Assembly: GCA_018136815.1 (NCBI GenBank)
Contig: CM030934.1
Location: forward strand, 4,037,087-4,101,086
Source of the DNA: Isochrysis galbana
Lineage: Eukaryota > Haptophyta > Isochrysidales > Isochrysidaceae
DNA: 64,000 bases
Reading direction: 5' to 3'
A program made the position numbers and the translations under genes. This document shows positions 37,069 to 46,399 of this stretch, in pieces (the first letter of the stretch is position 1; each line of letters opens with the position of its first letter). The notes beneath the pieces are model-generated. The model was not told the DNA's origin, ran no database searches, and saw only the letters and a program-made list of their open reading frames with translations.

Positions 37069-37833
37069 TTAGGCAAGACGCTCTGCTATGTTGAGGGCTT
37101 TCGCTACCAGTGATAGATTCGTGTTCATTACCAGGGCGCCTTTGTTGTTAGTTGAAAAGACGGGGGCGCTGAGGTCGTGTGGAGATTTGATTTTCGGCTT
37201 CCTTCCTTGGGTGGCCTTGCGCGTGCGTGCGGTTGAGAAATCGTCCGGAGGTTCACGACCTCTGACGAGGACCGTGAACCTGCTTAGAACTCTCTCGATA
37301 ACCGGCACGTGGTGGAAGGTGTGATTTTCAAATTCCACCTTGTAGAAGTCACCAATGATGTATCTCCATGCTATTAGGTAGAGGGCTTTGAGGCTGTCCG
37401 GCGTCGGGGAGTTCGGGTACGCAAATAGTCTGTCTTTGAGTTTTTGAGTCGTCGATCTGTCTTTCGCCGGGGTGTATCCCGCTATAGCTTCTATGGTTTG
37501 AAATATCGGGAGCGTGGACGGGCACCTAGCTAGGTGCGTCGAGTTCTCTCTGTGTTTCCCGCAGAGCCTACACTTTGTAGTGACCGCCGCTGTGAAACGG
37601 TTGCGCGTACCCAGCCTCCTATGTGTAACGTGTTTAAAATGTAGGTGTTTGTCTGTGTGTTTTAACAGGGGGTGAGTGTAGAGTTTCGCCACGTGCTTCC
37701 ACTCGTCGTGTGTCAGGCCAATCTTGCGGGCCCTAAGAAGAGCGGAGAGGAGAAGGAGCGGGGCTCGAACTTCAGAGCGCTCCGTCCGGACTCGAACTCG
37801 CGACCCAGAGCAAAAGGCGGTGGGGTGAACCAC
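37069..37833 (-). CDS. zf-RVT-like ORF, probable retroelement remnant
   Basis: Open frame of up to 254 residues; the first 20 or so overlap a tRNA-like segment and are unlikely to be translated. The central part reads 'KHVTHRRLGTRNRF' and then 'KCRLCGKHRENSTHLARCP', a C-x2-C-x7-H-x4-C arrangement. This resembles the zinc-binding domain found after reverse transcriptase in non-LTR retrotransposons (zf-RVT). The rest (AWRYIIGDFYKVEFE ... RFTVLVRGREPPDDF) is unrecognised. There is no RT domain here. GC content is lower than in neighbouring genes. Best read as the C-terminal relic of a LINE-like element, with moderate to low certainty. Confidence 0.5.
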   Translation of the reverse strand: MVHPTAFCSGSRVRVRTERSEVRAPLLLLSALLRARKIGLTHDEWKHVAKLYTHPLLKHTDKHLHFKHVTHRRLGTRNRFTAAVTTKCRLCGKHRENSTHLARCPSTLPIFQTIEAIAGYTPAKDRSTTQKLKDRLFAYPNSPTPDSLKALYLIAWRYIIGDFYKVEFENHTFHHVPVIERVLSRFTVLVRGREPPDDFSTARTRKATQGRKPKIKSPHDLSAPVFSTNNKGALVMNTNLSLVAKALNIAERLA

Positions 37834-37842
37834 TATGCCACG
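37783..37842 (-). other. tRNA-like A/B-box module
   Basis: On the minus strand an A-box-like TGGCATAGTGGTT (37840-37828) and a B-box-like GAGTTCGAGTCCGG (37799-37786) have tRNA-like spacing. The acceptor, anticodon and T stems do not pair properly, so this is a tRNA pseudogene or SINE-type pol III promoter, not a functional tRNA. Confidence 0.45.
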
Positions 37843-38008
37843 CGAGAGTTTACGTAGCCATAGGGCCGAGGGGAAGGGCTGAGAACCGCCCTATATACTC
37901 TGGGTTTTTTTTCTCTTCTTTTTCACTCTTCTTCTTCTTTCTTCCTCTGTTCTGTTTACTGTTTTTACTAAATTTCTTTTACTGTTATTTCTTTTTGCCT
38001 CTGAGACA

Positions 38009-38022
38009 TCGCGAATGCGACA
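38009..38022 (-). repeat. R3 terminus (TGTCGCATTCGCGA)
   Basis: The 14-mer on the minus strand equals the start of the repeats at 54230 and 58979. It marks a probable end of a mobile element next to the zf-RVT-like ORF. Confidence 0.5.
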
Positions 38023-38483
38023 AGTGTGTGTGTCTCTGTCTGGTCTCTCTTTTCTCTCCGTATATGTACTGCGTGGCTTTAGCTTTCAATTATTCTCTTT
38101 TATTTACAATCTTTACCCTTGTTTCATAGCATAATCCAGCATATTGTGTGCTATACCGTATCTAAATAGGCTCAGTGCATTAATATCGACATTAGCGCAT
38201 ACGTACGTATGTGTACGTACGTATGTGTGTGTAGTTTTAGTTGTCTAATATGCGCGCAAAGCGCGCTGAGAAATTTCGAGCAAAATTCGAGCGAAATTTG
38301 GGCCGAGCCGTCCAGAAAGTTGTAGCAATACTAGCGAAATTTAGCAACGAAATTTGGGTGGGGCGGGCGCGAAACTCTGGCCGGGCCCAACCTTTGGCTC
38401 TCACCGACGCTTGCCGCTCCTCCAGCCGCCAGAGGGAGGGAGAGGGCGGGAGGGAGGGGGGGGAGGGGGGGAGAGAGGGGGGG

Positions 38484-38495
38484 GGGGGGGGGGGG

Positions 38496-38582
<87 letters not shown>
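38484..38582. repeat. (GA)n microsatellite preceded by G-run
   Basis: About 85 bp of uninterrupted GA repeats after a 21-bp G-run, upstream of the K-rich protein gene. ORFs through it are artefacts. Confidence 0.95.
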
Positions 38583-38585
<3 letters not shown>

Positions 38586-38810
38586 CCCCCGTTTGCTCTC
38601 GGGGGATTTTTTCTCCCCCCGATAGCTACTGGGGGATCCGCTTACGGCACCTTCCATGAGCAATCTCCCAACAGCTCTCGGGGGATTTTCTCGGTCCCCC
38701 GATAGCTCTCGGTGGGGCTGTTGGCGATCGGGAGAAAATTTCCCCCCGATAGCTCCTGGGGGCCCCCGAGAGCTCCTGGGGGGCGTTGGCTCCTGGGGGC
38801 CTGGGGGGTA
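38586..38810. promoter_or_regulatory. Array of CCCCCGATAGCT/AGCTCTCGGGGG motifs
   Basis: In 225 bp the half-palindromes 'CCCCCGATAGCT' and 'AGCTCTCGGGGG' (variants AGCTACTGGGGG, AGCTCCTGGGGG) recur about eight times in both orientations. Pairs form near-perfect palindromes such as CCCCCGATAGCTCTCGGTGGG. The array lies 180-400 bp upstream of the K-rich gene start. It could be a regulatory array or a satellite; function unknown. Confidence 0.6.
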
Positions 38811-38986
38811 ACACATGGATTCTAGACCCAGTCGCAATCTATAACAAATCGAGAGCAAGAGGGGCTGTTCCGACTGGTGGCCTGCGTAGAGTTCGAGGGG
38901 CCGCACGGCCGACTCGCGGCTCCAGAGCTCTCGGCGGCGCGCCGCAGCGGTGCAGGAAAGCTGAAGAGGGCGCGGGGACCAGCGAG

Positions 38987-39532
38987 ATGTCGAGCAGCAC
39001 TGGCTCTGGGGGCAGCAGCAGCGAGAGCGAGAGCAGCAGCAGCGAGAGCAGCAGCGGTAGCCGGAGGCGGCGTGAGCGGCGGCGCGAGCGGCGGCTCGAG
39101 AGGAAGGGCAAGAAGGAGAAGAAGGAGAAGAAGCGTAAGAGGGAGAAGAGGGAGAAGAAAAGCAAGAAAAGTAAGAGGGAGAAGAAGCACAAGAAGGATC
39201 GGCGTGACAAGGAGCACGTTCAGCGCAGCATCATCACAGGGAAACGAATCCACCGAAAAGACGGCGACATCGCGGACGCGGAGGGCGAGGCTCGTCGCGC
39301 AGCTCTGCTTGCCCACATGAATGAGGGAGAGGGTGTTGTGTGGGAGGGCCCGGCGGCCGCTACTGCCTCGGGGCGACGAGCTCCCGGCCGTAGCTCGCTC
39401 GCCGATCAGGCGTGTGCCGATCCAGCGTTGATGAGGCTCCTCATGGAGCAGGGGCACGAGGCGCAGGCCAGCAAGCGGCAGAGACTAGCCTCGATGGTTC
39501 GAGCCGAAAGCGATGGATACGGCGATGGTTGA
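38987..39532 (+). CDS. Ser/Lys/Arg-rich nuclear-type protein
   Basis: 181 residues from the ATG at 38987 (MSSSTGSGGSSSESES), chosen over the upstream in-frame ATG at 38786 because the latter would translate the motif array. An acidic Ser tract (1-25) is followed by a Lys/Arg-rich block (about 28-85: RKGKKEKKEKKRKREK...), then 'SIITGKRIHRKDGDIADAEG' and 'LLAHMNEGEGVVW'. The order (S/E tract, K/R block, a 'TGK-x-I' motif, a short helix) resembles small nuclear splicing- or chromatin-associated proteins such as the plant SCI1-like group. I am not certain of the family. No introns needed; stop TGA. Confidence 0.6.
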   Translation: MSSSTGSGGSSSESESSSSESSSGSRRRRERRRERRLERKGKKEKKEKKRKREKREKKSKKSKREKKHKKDRRDKEHVQRSIITGKRIHRKDGDIADAEGEARRAALLAHMNEGEGVVWEGPAAATASGRRAPGRSSLADQACADPALMRLLMEQGHEAQASKRQRLASMVRAESDGYGDG

Positions 39533-40189
39533 CGTTTACGCATCGCTCTGCTTCGGGAGGGCTTCGGGAGGGCTTCGGGAGGGCTTCCGGATGGCTGGCG
39601 ACCGCGCAGAGGCCAGCGAGTGACGGGCAGAGGCTCAGCTCCAAGGGAAGGCGGGGCAAGAGCAACGGGCACGGAGGAGCGTATACAAATACGCGGTGAC
39701 GCGTACACAAACAAAGAGCACAGGGCTCGACGGCGACGACTGGGGTGGACGCGCTCTGGATTCAGCTGCTGCACCCGCCTGCTGCGGCATGACAGCTTCT
39801 TGCGAAGAAGAAATGTCCCACGTGCGATTGCGGCAATACTTCAAGCTTCTTGCCAATTTACCTACTGTGTTGTTGCACTAGCGAGGATCCTTGTAAAAAA
39901 CTCATCGCTTTGTGAAGCAACTGCCTCCCGAAGTACATGTTAGACAGCGGGCCACAATGGACAATGGACACCGGAGTGTGCCCTTGCCCTAAAAAAGACT
40001 TCTTTATATTATGCTTCTCGCCTCGCACGCGGCACGGGACCAAACTCCTGTAGCCGCTCTTATCCCCTGTCCTTCCCCCCTCAACCTGCCTTGCGGCCAC
40101 TCCCCTCGTCCCTCGTACTCTATACTCTACATCGGGGGGGGGACAACTTCCTAATCGTGATAAATCAGCAGGCAGCAGCAGCAGCCAAC
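39533..40189. other. 3' flank of the K-rich gene
   Basis: Includes three direct copies of 'GGGAGGGCTTC' at 39555-39590 just after the stop; otherwise unremarkable. Confidence 0.4.
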
Positions 40190-40285
40190 CTACTTTTTAT
40201 AAGTGGGGGTCAATGGGGACCTCGCGCCCCCCCTCACTCAATCGCGTACACCCCCCGGGGTGGGCCCGTACAATCAAAAAATAAT
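40190..40285 (-). repeat. R1 fragment, copy f
   Basis: Inverted match to the 3' end of R1 copy d (49130-49222): TATAAGTGGGGGTCAATGGG ... CCCCCCGGGGTGGGCCCGTAC. Confidence 0.8.
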
Positions 40286-40394
40286 CTTAAAAAACTGGCC
40301 CCGTTACTTGCACGGCGCGAGGCAGATTGCTGGTGCTACCCCTAACTACCTCCCTTTCCTACCTCCTACCTCCTACCACTACCCCTTTCCAACC

Positions 40395-40513
40395 TACTTT
40401 TATAAGTGGGGGTCAATGGGGGCCTCGCGCCCTCCTCTCTCCATCGCGGACACCCCCCGGGGTGGGCCCGTACAATCAACCTCAGCCCCTGCCCTCTAGC
40501 AGGGGCTGGGCAA
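40395..40513 (-). repeat. R1 fragment, copy g
   Basis: Inverted R1 3' segment, about 90% similar to copy f but longer; it includes the CAGCCCCTGCC / GGCAGGGGCTG hairpin. Two 3'-end fragments side by side suggest repeated insertion at one spot. Confidence 0.8.
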
Positions 40514-40675
40514 TCATCATCCTGGCATCGAGGGTTACATGAAAGTTACGCGGGAAGCGATGCCCCAAGGCGGATGTGTCCGTGTAAATAAACGTAGAAG
40601 TGCCAAATCGGGCGTTTGCCCGATTCGACCTTCACTATTTCTTCTAAAGCGGTTTTGGCGCGCTGTTGGTTGCCC

Positions 40676-41625
40676 CTAAGGACTAAGGACATGAAAGCCG
40701 TCACGCTCTAAGGCGCTAGCCAAGTGGCGCGTCTTGGTTTTGTATGCTTTGACTGGGTCAAAGATGCGAAAGACAATGTACGTGGTGACCTCCTTGAGGG
40801 AGGACCGGATTGCGCTCGACTTGCGTGGGGCCGAGTCGGCTAGCGCACCGTAGGTGACCGTGAATTCGTGCTGTGGGACTCCCGAGAGAACCGCTTGTAG
40901 TTTGTCGCCGTATGTCCATCCCATCTGGGGTGGCATCCAAGCCCTCTAGCTCGGAGAGAAGGAATTTCATGAAGGTACAGTTTGTGGGTGGGCATGCGCT
41001 GGCCCGACCGCCGATCAGCGAAAGAAGTGAGCTCACTGCCGTCGAGAGGTTTCAAAACGCACGTAGCTGGCTGGCTTTGAACAGAGGGCGGGGGGGTTCG
41101 TGCCGTTTGGGTTGGTTGTGGTGTGAAGGGGGAGTGGGAGAGGGAGTCTTGTGTTGAGAGAGGGCCCAAGGCAGGGCACTGAGTGATTGGTACTAGTGGC
41201 CCACAAGAGTGGGGTGAAGACGAGAATTGTGTCAACAAGTTGGAAAACAGAGGCATGGGGTGCTCTCCGTATGGGGTTGATGGTTGTGAAGTGCCCTCCC
41301 ATGTTGGGTGCACTGATGGTAGAGGTTTCCACCATGGGGAGGGCAGCTGAGCTGCCCTCCCACATGAGGTGCTCTTGGGGTGGGAGGGTTTCCCACTGTT
41401 GGAGGGGGTCTCCAAGACCCCCTGCATGATGCGCAGAGCCATGGTGGCAACCTGTTCGGTGCCAGTGCTCGCCACCCCGCGCGCTTGCGCGGGTGTGGTT
41501 TGGATGGGTTGGATGGGCTCTGAGAGGGCTTTCTGACGAGCCGCCTCGGGCGGCGTGGGGCGTCCCAGGTGGGGCGCGGTGGCGAGGGTCGCCTGGGGCT
41601 CGGGAGCGGTCGCGGCACGCTCCAT
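40676..41625 (-). pseudogene. Degenerate unidentified ORF
   Basis: The minus strand is open from 41625 to 40840 (261 residues, Pro/Ser/Thr-rich) and then continues in another frame from 40936 to 40676. That second part (MGWTYGDKLQAVL ... YIVFRIFDPVKAYKTKT ... LERDGFHVLSP) looks like a real protein end. A frameshift near 40920 is therefore likely. Composition is less GC-rich than the surroundings and resembles the 46.4-47.6 kb ORF. A 25-bp palindrome centred on CAGCTGAGCTG lies at about 41338-41361. Function unrecognised; possibly a mobile-element protein. Confidence 0.35.
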
Positions 41626-41699
41626 AGTTCAAACTATAACAATAGTTCTTGTAGAATTGTATTAGTATTAGGTGTAGAACATGGGAACCTATTGTTAAT

Positions 41700-42110
41700 T
41701 AAAATAGGGGGCAATGGGGGCGCTCTGCGCCCCCCTACACCGGGCACTAACTTCCCTCCGGGGGGGCCCGTCAGTCACTCTCACGCCCTGCCTCTTGGCA
41801 TGGGCTGAGCACTCAACACTCTGACCCAGACCCCCAGTGGGCGCGGGTCGAGACTCGCACTCCTAGGCCCACTCGGGCCAGCACTCGTACTCACTCTTCC
41901 CCCCCTCTCCTGGTCACCAGGCAGACAGAGGCCTGCAGGGGGCACACAGGACCGGCGAGGCACGCGAGGGAGAGGCAAGAGGGGCCAGGGGTTGAGCCCC
42001 AGCCTCTACTGCCCCCTGAGCTGCCTGGCTGGCCCTCTGCCCTCTGGGAGCCCCCTCAGGACCCCTGAGAGCAGGTCGTGGCGCGCGCCATGGGCACGCG
42101 CCGCGGGAGA
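41700..42110 (-). repeat. R1 dispersed repeat, copy e
   Basis: Inverted full-length-like R1: GCTCAGGGGGCAGTAGAGGC at its 5' side, a GCCCATGCCAAGAGGCAGGGC-type hairpin, and GGGGGGCGCAGAGCGCCCCC at its 3' end beside AT-rich sequence (41640-41705). Confidence 0.75.
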
Positions 42111-42731
42111 GGGCGAAGAGAGAGTGGAAGAAGGGAGAGCGGAAATCGTCAGTCCCCGGACCGGGGATTCACCGATAACCGCGACCCGTTTACCTTAGTA
42201 AACGGGCGGAGTGAGAGGCTGGCGACAGGCGGAAGAACGGAGGGAGCGGCGCAAGTTCGGCCAGGGATGCCCTCTCAACGTATAGTTCCCCGGGCGCCGT
42301 CGCTTATTCTGCGGAGAAATGCTCGGGCAGGCTCGCCTGCCCCAAGGGCCTCTCACTCTCAACGGGACGACTGCAAAAGCTCGCTCCCCCCCCCCCGGTG
42401 CTTTTTCCTGGTAAATCTTCAATGTACAGGTTACATTGGCGAGACTAACTGGGTTTCCACCCGTATGAGCTTGTGGGGAGTTCGTACGGGAGCCGGGGGC
42501 TTGCGAGGGGGGAGGTATAATCAGGTGCTTACTTAGTTTTGTTTGTGCCTTGGGACTTGGTGCGGTCATGTGTGTCATGGCTTGGCGTGTTAGTGCAAGT
42601 CTAGTGAGAGTAGAGGTACTAACGCTCAAGAATGTGTTTTTGTTTTTTAGGTGTAGAACATGGCAAGGGGGGGGGTAAAAAAAAAAGGGAACCTCAAGTT
42701 GCACCCTCTTATCATACTCAGGTCCTCAACC
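42111..42731. other. Intergenic with small hairpins
   Basis: Contains TCCCCGGACCGGGGA (about 42151-42167) and CCGTTTACCTTAGTAAACGG (about 42186-42206) hairpins close together. No gene supported. Confidence 0.35.
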
Positions 42732-43024
42732 AGTGTCATGTGACGGTATGGCGGAGCATCCGGGACGGGCGCCGCGCCCAGTGCCGCCTCAGGCTCCTCG
42801 CGTTGCCATTCCTCATTCCTCCAGTCGGAAGCGGGCGCGGCGAGACAAGATCGTCGATTTGGTGGAGGAGGAGGGGGAGGAGGGAGGAGGAGGAGGAGGG
42901 AGGAGGAGGAGGAAGTGGAAGTGGAGGACTCGTTCGTAGGGACGGTAAACGAAGTGAGGAAGAGTCTACAAAACAATGTCTCCCTCCCTCCCGCGCCGTG
43001 CAAGCGACGGGAGCGCGCGCGGCA

Positions 43025-43590
43025 CCCATCTCTCTCCTCTCTCTCCTCTCTCCTCTCTCCTCTCTCCTCTCTCCTCTCTCCTACTCTCCCCTCTCTCTCT
43101 TTCTCCCCTCTCCTCTTCCTCACTCTTCTCCCTCTCTCTCTTCTCTCTCTCTCTCTCGTCTCGTACTTTCTCTCTTCTCACTCTCCCTCTCTCTCTCTCT
43201 CTCCTCTCCTCTTTATGTCTTCTCTTCTCTTCTCTCTCTCTCTCTCTCTCTGTCTTCCTCTCTTCCCCCCCCCCCCGTCCCCCCTTCCCTCTCTCTTCCT
43301 CTCTCTGCGCCCCGCGCTCTGTGCTCTGCGCTTTGCCTCTCTCGCACCACCCTCTCTCCCTTCCTCCCTCCCCTTGTCTCTCTCCTCCTCTCCCTGCCAC
43401 ACTCCCCCCCCCCCCCCCCCACTCCCAGCCCCTCCTCCTCTCTGCGCACTCTCTCGGCCCTGCCTCTCTCCCTCTCCCCCCCCCCCCCCCTCTCTGCCCC
43501 TCCCCCCTCCCCCCCTCTCCCCCCCCTCTCTCTCTCTGCCTCTCCCTCCCCACTCTCTCTCTGCCTCCTTCCCCCTCCCTCTCTGCTGCA
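43025..43590 (+). promoter_or_regulatory. CT-rich tract upstream of SF3B2
   Basis: More than 550 bp of almost pure pyrimidine ending in CTCTGCTGCAG 6 bp before the ATG. Likely 5' UTR/promoter. The terminal CTGCTGCAG could also be a 3' splice site of an intron whose first exon lies near 42745-42930 (a Lys/Arg/Glu-rich ORF starting MAEHPGRAPRP); RNA evidence would decide. Confidence 0.5.
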
Positions 43591-43596
43591 GCGGCG

Positions 43597-45420
43597 ATGA
43601 CAGCGGCGGCCGCGGTGCCAGCAGCAGAGGCCCCACGCCTGACCAAGGGCGCTCTGAGTGCAACGGACGAGTCAGATTCTGAGGCGACCGTCGGTGGGCT
43701 CTCCGGCACAGATACGGAGACCGAATCGATTGCCTCCTCGCGCTCTGCCGAGCGCAACCGGAGGAAGAAAGAGCGTAAGAAGGCGTCAAAGAAGGCCCTA
43801 GCGCTGCAGCGCGCGGCGATCCTTGCACCGGCCGAGGAGGAGCCGCAGTCGATCCAAGTCGAGTACGTCTCTCAACAGCCCGTTGAGGACCTGCTGGGCA
43901 CCGCCGAGCTCAAGGAGTTTGTGCAGGCCTTTTCGCGCTTCTCGACGCCAGAGGAGCTGACGGGTTACCGTAAGGCGGGTGAGAAGGACGAGGTCGCAAA
44001 GAAGAAGGATGAAGCCAAGCAGAAGGCCGGTGACGCCGACGCCGAGGATGATGAAGGTGAGGGTGGTCTCTCAAGGAAGCAGAAGAAGAAGATGAAGCGG
44101 TTGACCATCGCTGAGCTCAAGCAGCTCGTGTCTAAGCCAGAGGTAGTCGAGGCGTGGGACGTCACAGCATCTGACCCGAGGCTGCTCGTGCTGCTGAAGT
44201 CGACGCGTAACACCATCCCTGTACCACGCCACTGGGCTCAGAAGCGCAAATTCCTGCAAGGCAAGCGCGGAGTCGAGAAGCCACCTTTTCAGCTTCCTGA
44301 GTTCATCGCTGCCACCGGCATTGAGAAGATCCGCGCCTCGGTGATGGAGAAGGAGAATGCGAAGAGGCTGAAGGGCAAGATGAAGGAGCGCGTGCAGCCA
44401 AAGATGGGCAAGATTGATATCGACTATCAGGTATTGCATGACGCCTTTTTCAAGTTTCAGACAAAGCCACGCATGACGCGTTTCGGTGACGTTTACTATG
44501 AGGGCAAGGAGCATGAAGTACTGCTCCGTGAGAAGCGGCCTGGGCAAGTCTCGGAGGAGTTGCAAAAGGCGTTGGGGATGGAGTCCGGGGGGCCGCCACC
44601 ATGGCTCGTCAACATGCAGCGGTATGGTCCGCCGCCGTCGTATCCGAACCTAAAGATACCAGGCCTGAACGCACCCATCCCGGAGGGCGCAACCTACGGC
44701 TACCACCCAGGCGGCTGGGGCAAGCCTCCCGTAGATGAATTCGGCCGGCCGCTCTATGGCGACGTCTTTGGAACTTCAGGTGGCGAGCCAGAAGAGCAGT
44801 TCGCGAGCTCGCTCTCGCGAGAAGACTGGGGCAAGCTGGATGACGAGGAAGAGTCGGAGGACGAGGAGTTGGACCAAGACGAGGAAGAGGGAGACGATCA
44901 GTCTGAGCTGTCTCCCGAGGAGATGGCCGCCGGGATCTCATCCATTGCCTCACAATCATCGCTGCCATCGGGCATGGAGACACCTGACTCCGTGCATTTG
45001 CGCAAGTCGCTCGCCGCCGGACAAGCGACTCCGGATGGCATGGATACGCCCGATTCGGTCGCGCCACGCCAGCTGTATCAGGTGCTGCCCCAACGCGACG
45101 CGCGTGTGGGAGGGGCGGCGTTCGGCTCGTCGCACACATACGATCTGAGCAGCGCAAACGGAGGCGGCGCGGCCGCATCCAGTGCAGCCACTGCCGGTGG
45201 GGCCGGCGGGAGCAACTTGAGGGGGATGGCGAACGAGGGTGTGGCACTGGCGCTGGATCCATCGGAGCTCGAACGGCTCGACGAGGCTACGCTCAAGGCA
45301 CGGTACGAAGAGCAGAGGCGTGCGGAATTGGCAGCAAGCGCGCCAGAAGACGTGTCGGACATCATCGAGGAGCAGGAGCGCAAGCGGAGGCGGAGACAGG
45401 AGGCAACTGGCAGGCGATAA
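43597..45420 (+). CDS. SF3B2: Splicing factor 3B subunit 2 (SAP145)
   Basis: 607-aa homologue of SF3B2, a U2 snRNP SF3b component that contacts pre-mRNA near the branch site. The N-terminus is acidic/basic low complexity (1-170). The DUF382 core follows: 'LKQLVSKPEVVEAWDV', 'IPVPRHWAQKRKFLQGKRG', 'PPFQLPEFIAATGI', 'FFKFQTKPRMTRFGDVYYEG'. Then the PSP domain: 'PPWLVNMQRYGPPPSYPNLK', 'IPGLNAPIPEG', 'WGKPPVDEFGRPLYGDVFG'. The C-terminal part is acidic then Ser/Ala/Gly-rich, ending in a basic helix. It is shorter than human SF3B2 (about 895 aa), mainly because the N-terminal SAP and Pro-rich regions are missing. The ATG at 43597 is the first after the CT tract, with downstream conservation. Stop TAA. 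Confidence 0.95.
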   Translation: MTAAAAVPAAEAPRLTKGALSATDESDSEATVGGLSGTDTETESIASSRSAERNRRKKERKKASKKALALQRAAILAPAEEEPQSIQVEYVSQQPVEDLLGTAELKEFVQAFSRFSTPEELTGYRKAGEKDEVAKKKDEAKQKAGDADAEDDEGEGGLSRKQKKKMKRLTIAELKQLVSKPEVVEAWDVTASDPRLLVLLKSTRNTIPVPRHWAQKRKFLQGKRGVEKPPFQLPEFIAATGIEKIRASVMEKENAKRLKGKMKERVQPKMGKIDIDYQVLHDAFFKFQTKPRMTRFGDVYYEGKEHEVLLREKRPGQVSEELQKALGMESGGPPPWLVNMQRYGPPPSYPNLKIPGLNAPIPEGATYGYHPGGWGKPPVDEFGRPLYGDVFGTSGGEPEEQFASSLSREDWGKLDDEEESEDEELDQDEEEGDDQSELSPEEMAAGISSIASQSSLPSGMETPDSVHLRKSLAAGQATPDGMDTPDSVAPRQLYQVLPQRDARVGGAAFGSSHTYDLSSANGGGAAASSAATAGGAGGSNLRGMANEGVALALDPSELERLDEATLKARYEEQRRAELAASAPEDVSDIIEEQERKRRRRQEATGRR

Positions 45421-46039
45421 GTGCTGGCGGCTGGCTTCCACGTGTGTGCACGTGCGCCACTTTGAGCGCTTTGTCTCCGTAAGATCGAGCCCGATTTGCG
45501 ACGTCGGTCGTTCCGCGCGACTTGGGGCTGGGGCGACGGCAGGACTGACATGACCTGTGTTGGAAGCGATGTGGGTGTTGCCGCCAGATGGGCGTCTCGC
45601 TTGCGCATAGAACTATGGCAGCGCCGTCAGAGAGTCATCGTCCGACCGCCTCTTTGATGGTCTTGATTTTCGTTCAAGGTCGCCTTCGTGGCCTTTACTC
45701 TCCATTCAAGGCACAATGACGGTAGCCTCACCAAAACCATCCGAAAAAAATAGACTCGCCTCACTTCTTGACTTGCTTCTTGCGGGCGAACCGCATACCC
45801 GCGTACGCATGCTGACACTCTTGGTTGTCGTTGGCGTGTGCTTGGGTGGAGCATGAAAGGTTGGCACAGCCACTATGCACCGTGCGCCCTAGCACGTTTT
45901 CGTTGCCCATTCTTGCTAGCTCGCCTCCGTCTCCTTCCCTACCTCCCCTCTTCCCCTTGCCTCACGGGATTGATTTTCGTCTTCCACAACCCATACCTAC
46001 ATGTGTCTTTTTTTGTTGTTCGCCCAAACCTAGTGTCAG
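45421..46039. other. 3' flank of SF3B2
   Basis: No gene supported; mixed composition becoming less GC-rich toward 46 kb. Confidence 0.4.
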
Positions 46040-46230
46040 AATAGAGGTCGATGGGGAGGCGCCTCGTTCCCTCCGCATCGGGCACAACCTACTTATAGTA
46101 GGGGTCTCCTGGGAAGGCGCCTCGTGCCCTCCCCTTCAGGCACTAACATCCCTAGCCTCCGGTTGGGACTGTCAGCTCACGTCTCACATCTTCATGCCCT
46201 GGCTTTTGGCATGCAGCTGGAGCATGGCAA
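46040..46230 (-). repeat. R1-like fragment, copy h
   Basis: Diverged inverted R1 3' end: ACCTACTTATAGTAGGGGTC, GGGAAGGCGCCTCGTGCCC, ATGCCCTGGCTTTTGGCATG. A partial duplicate of the G-rich end precedes it (46045-46090). Confidence 0.55.
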
Positions 46231-46399
46231 ACCCGCCCCCGCCGACCGGCGAACTGCCCGCAGTCAAGCGAACAGGAAGTGCGACCAAGGGGGGGGAAAG
46301 CGCTCTCGCGGATCAGCCGACGAAGATACGGAAAGTAATCTCATCATTTACGATAATTGTTTCTAGCATAAGTAAGGCGTAAGGCGCGGCCTCCCGTTC

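Noticed and set aside
37783-37842. A functional tRNA gene
   Set aside because: A and B boxes are good, but acceptor, anticodon and T stems do not pair.
42733-42939. First exon of SF3B2 encoding MAEHPGRAPRPVPP...
   Set aside because: Possible given the CTGCTGCAG before the SF3B2 ATG, but the protein is Glu/Arg low-complexity at its end and there is no sequence proof of splicing; left unannotated as a gene.
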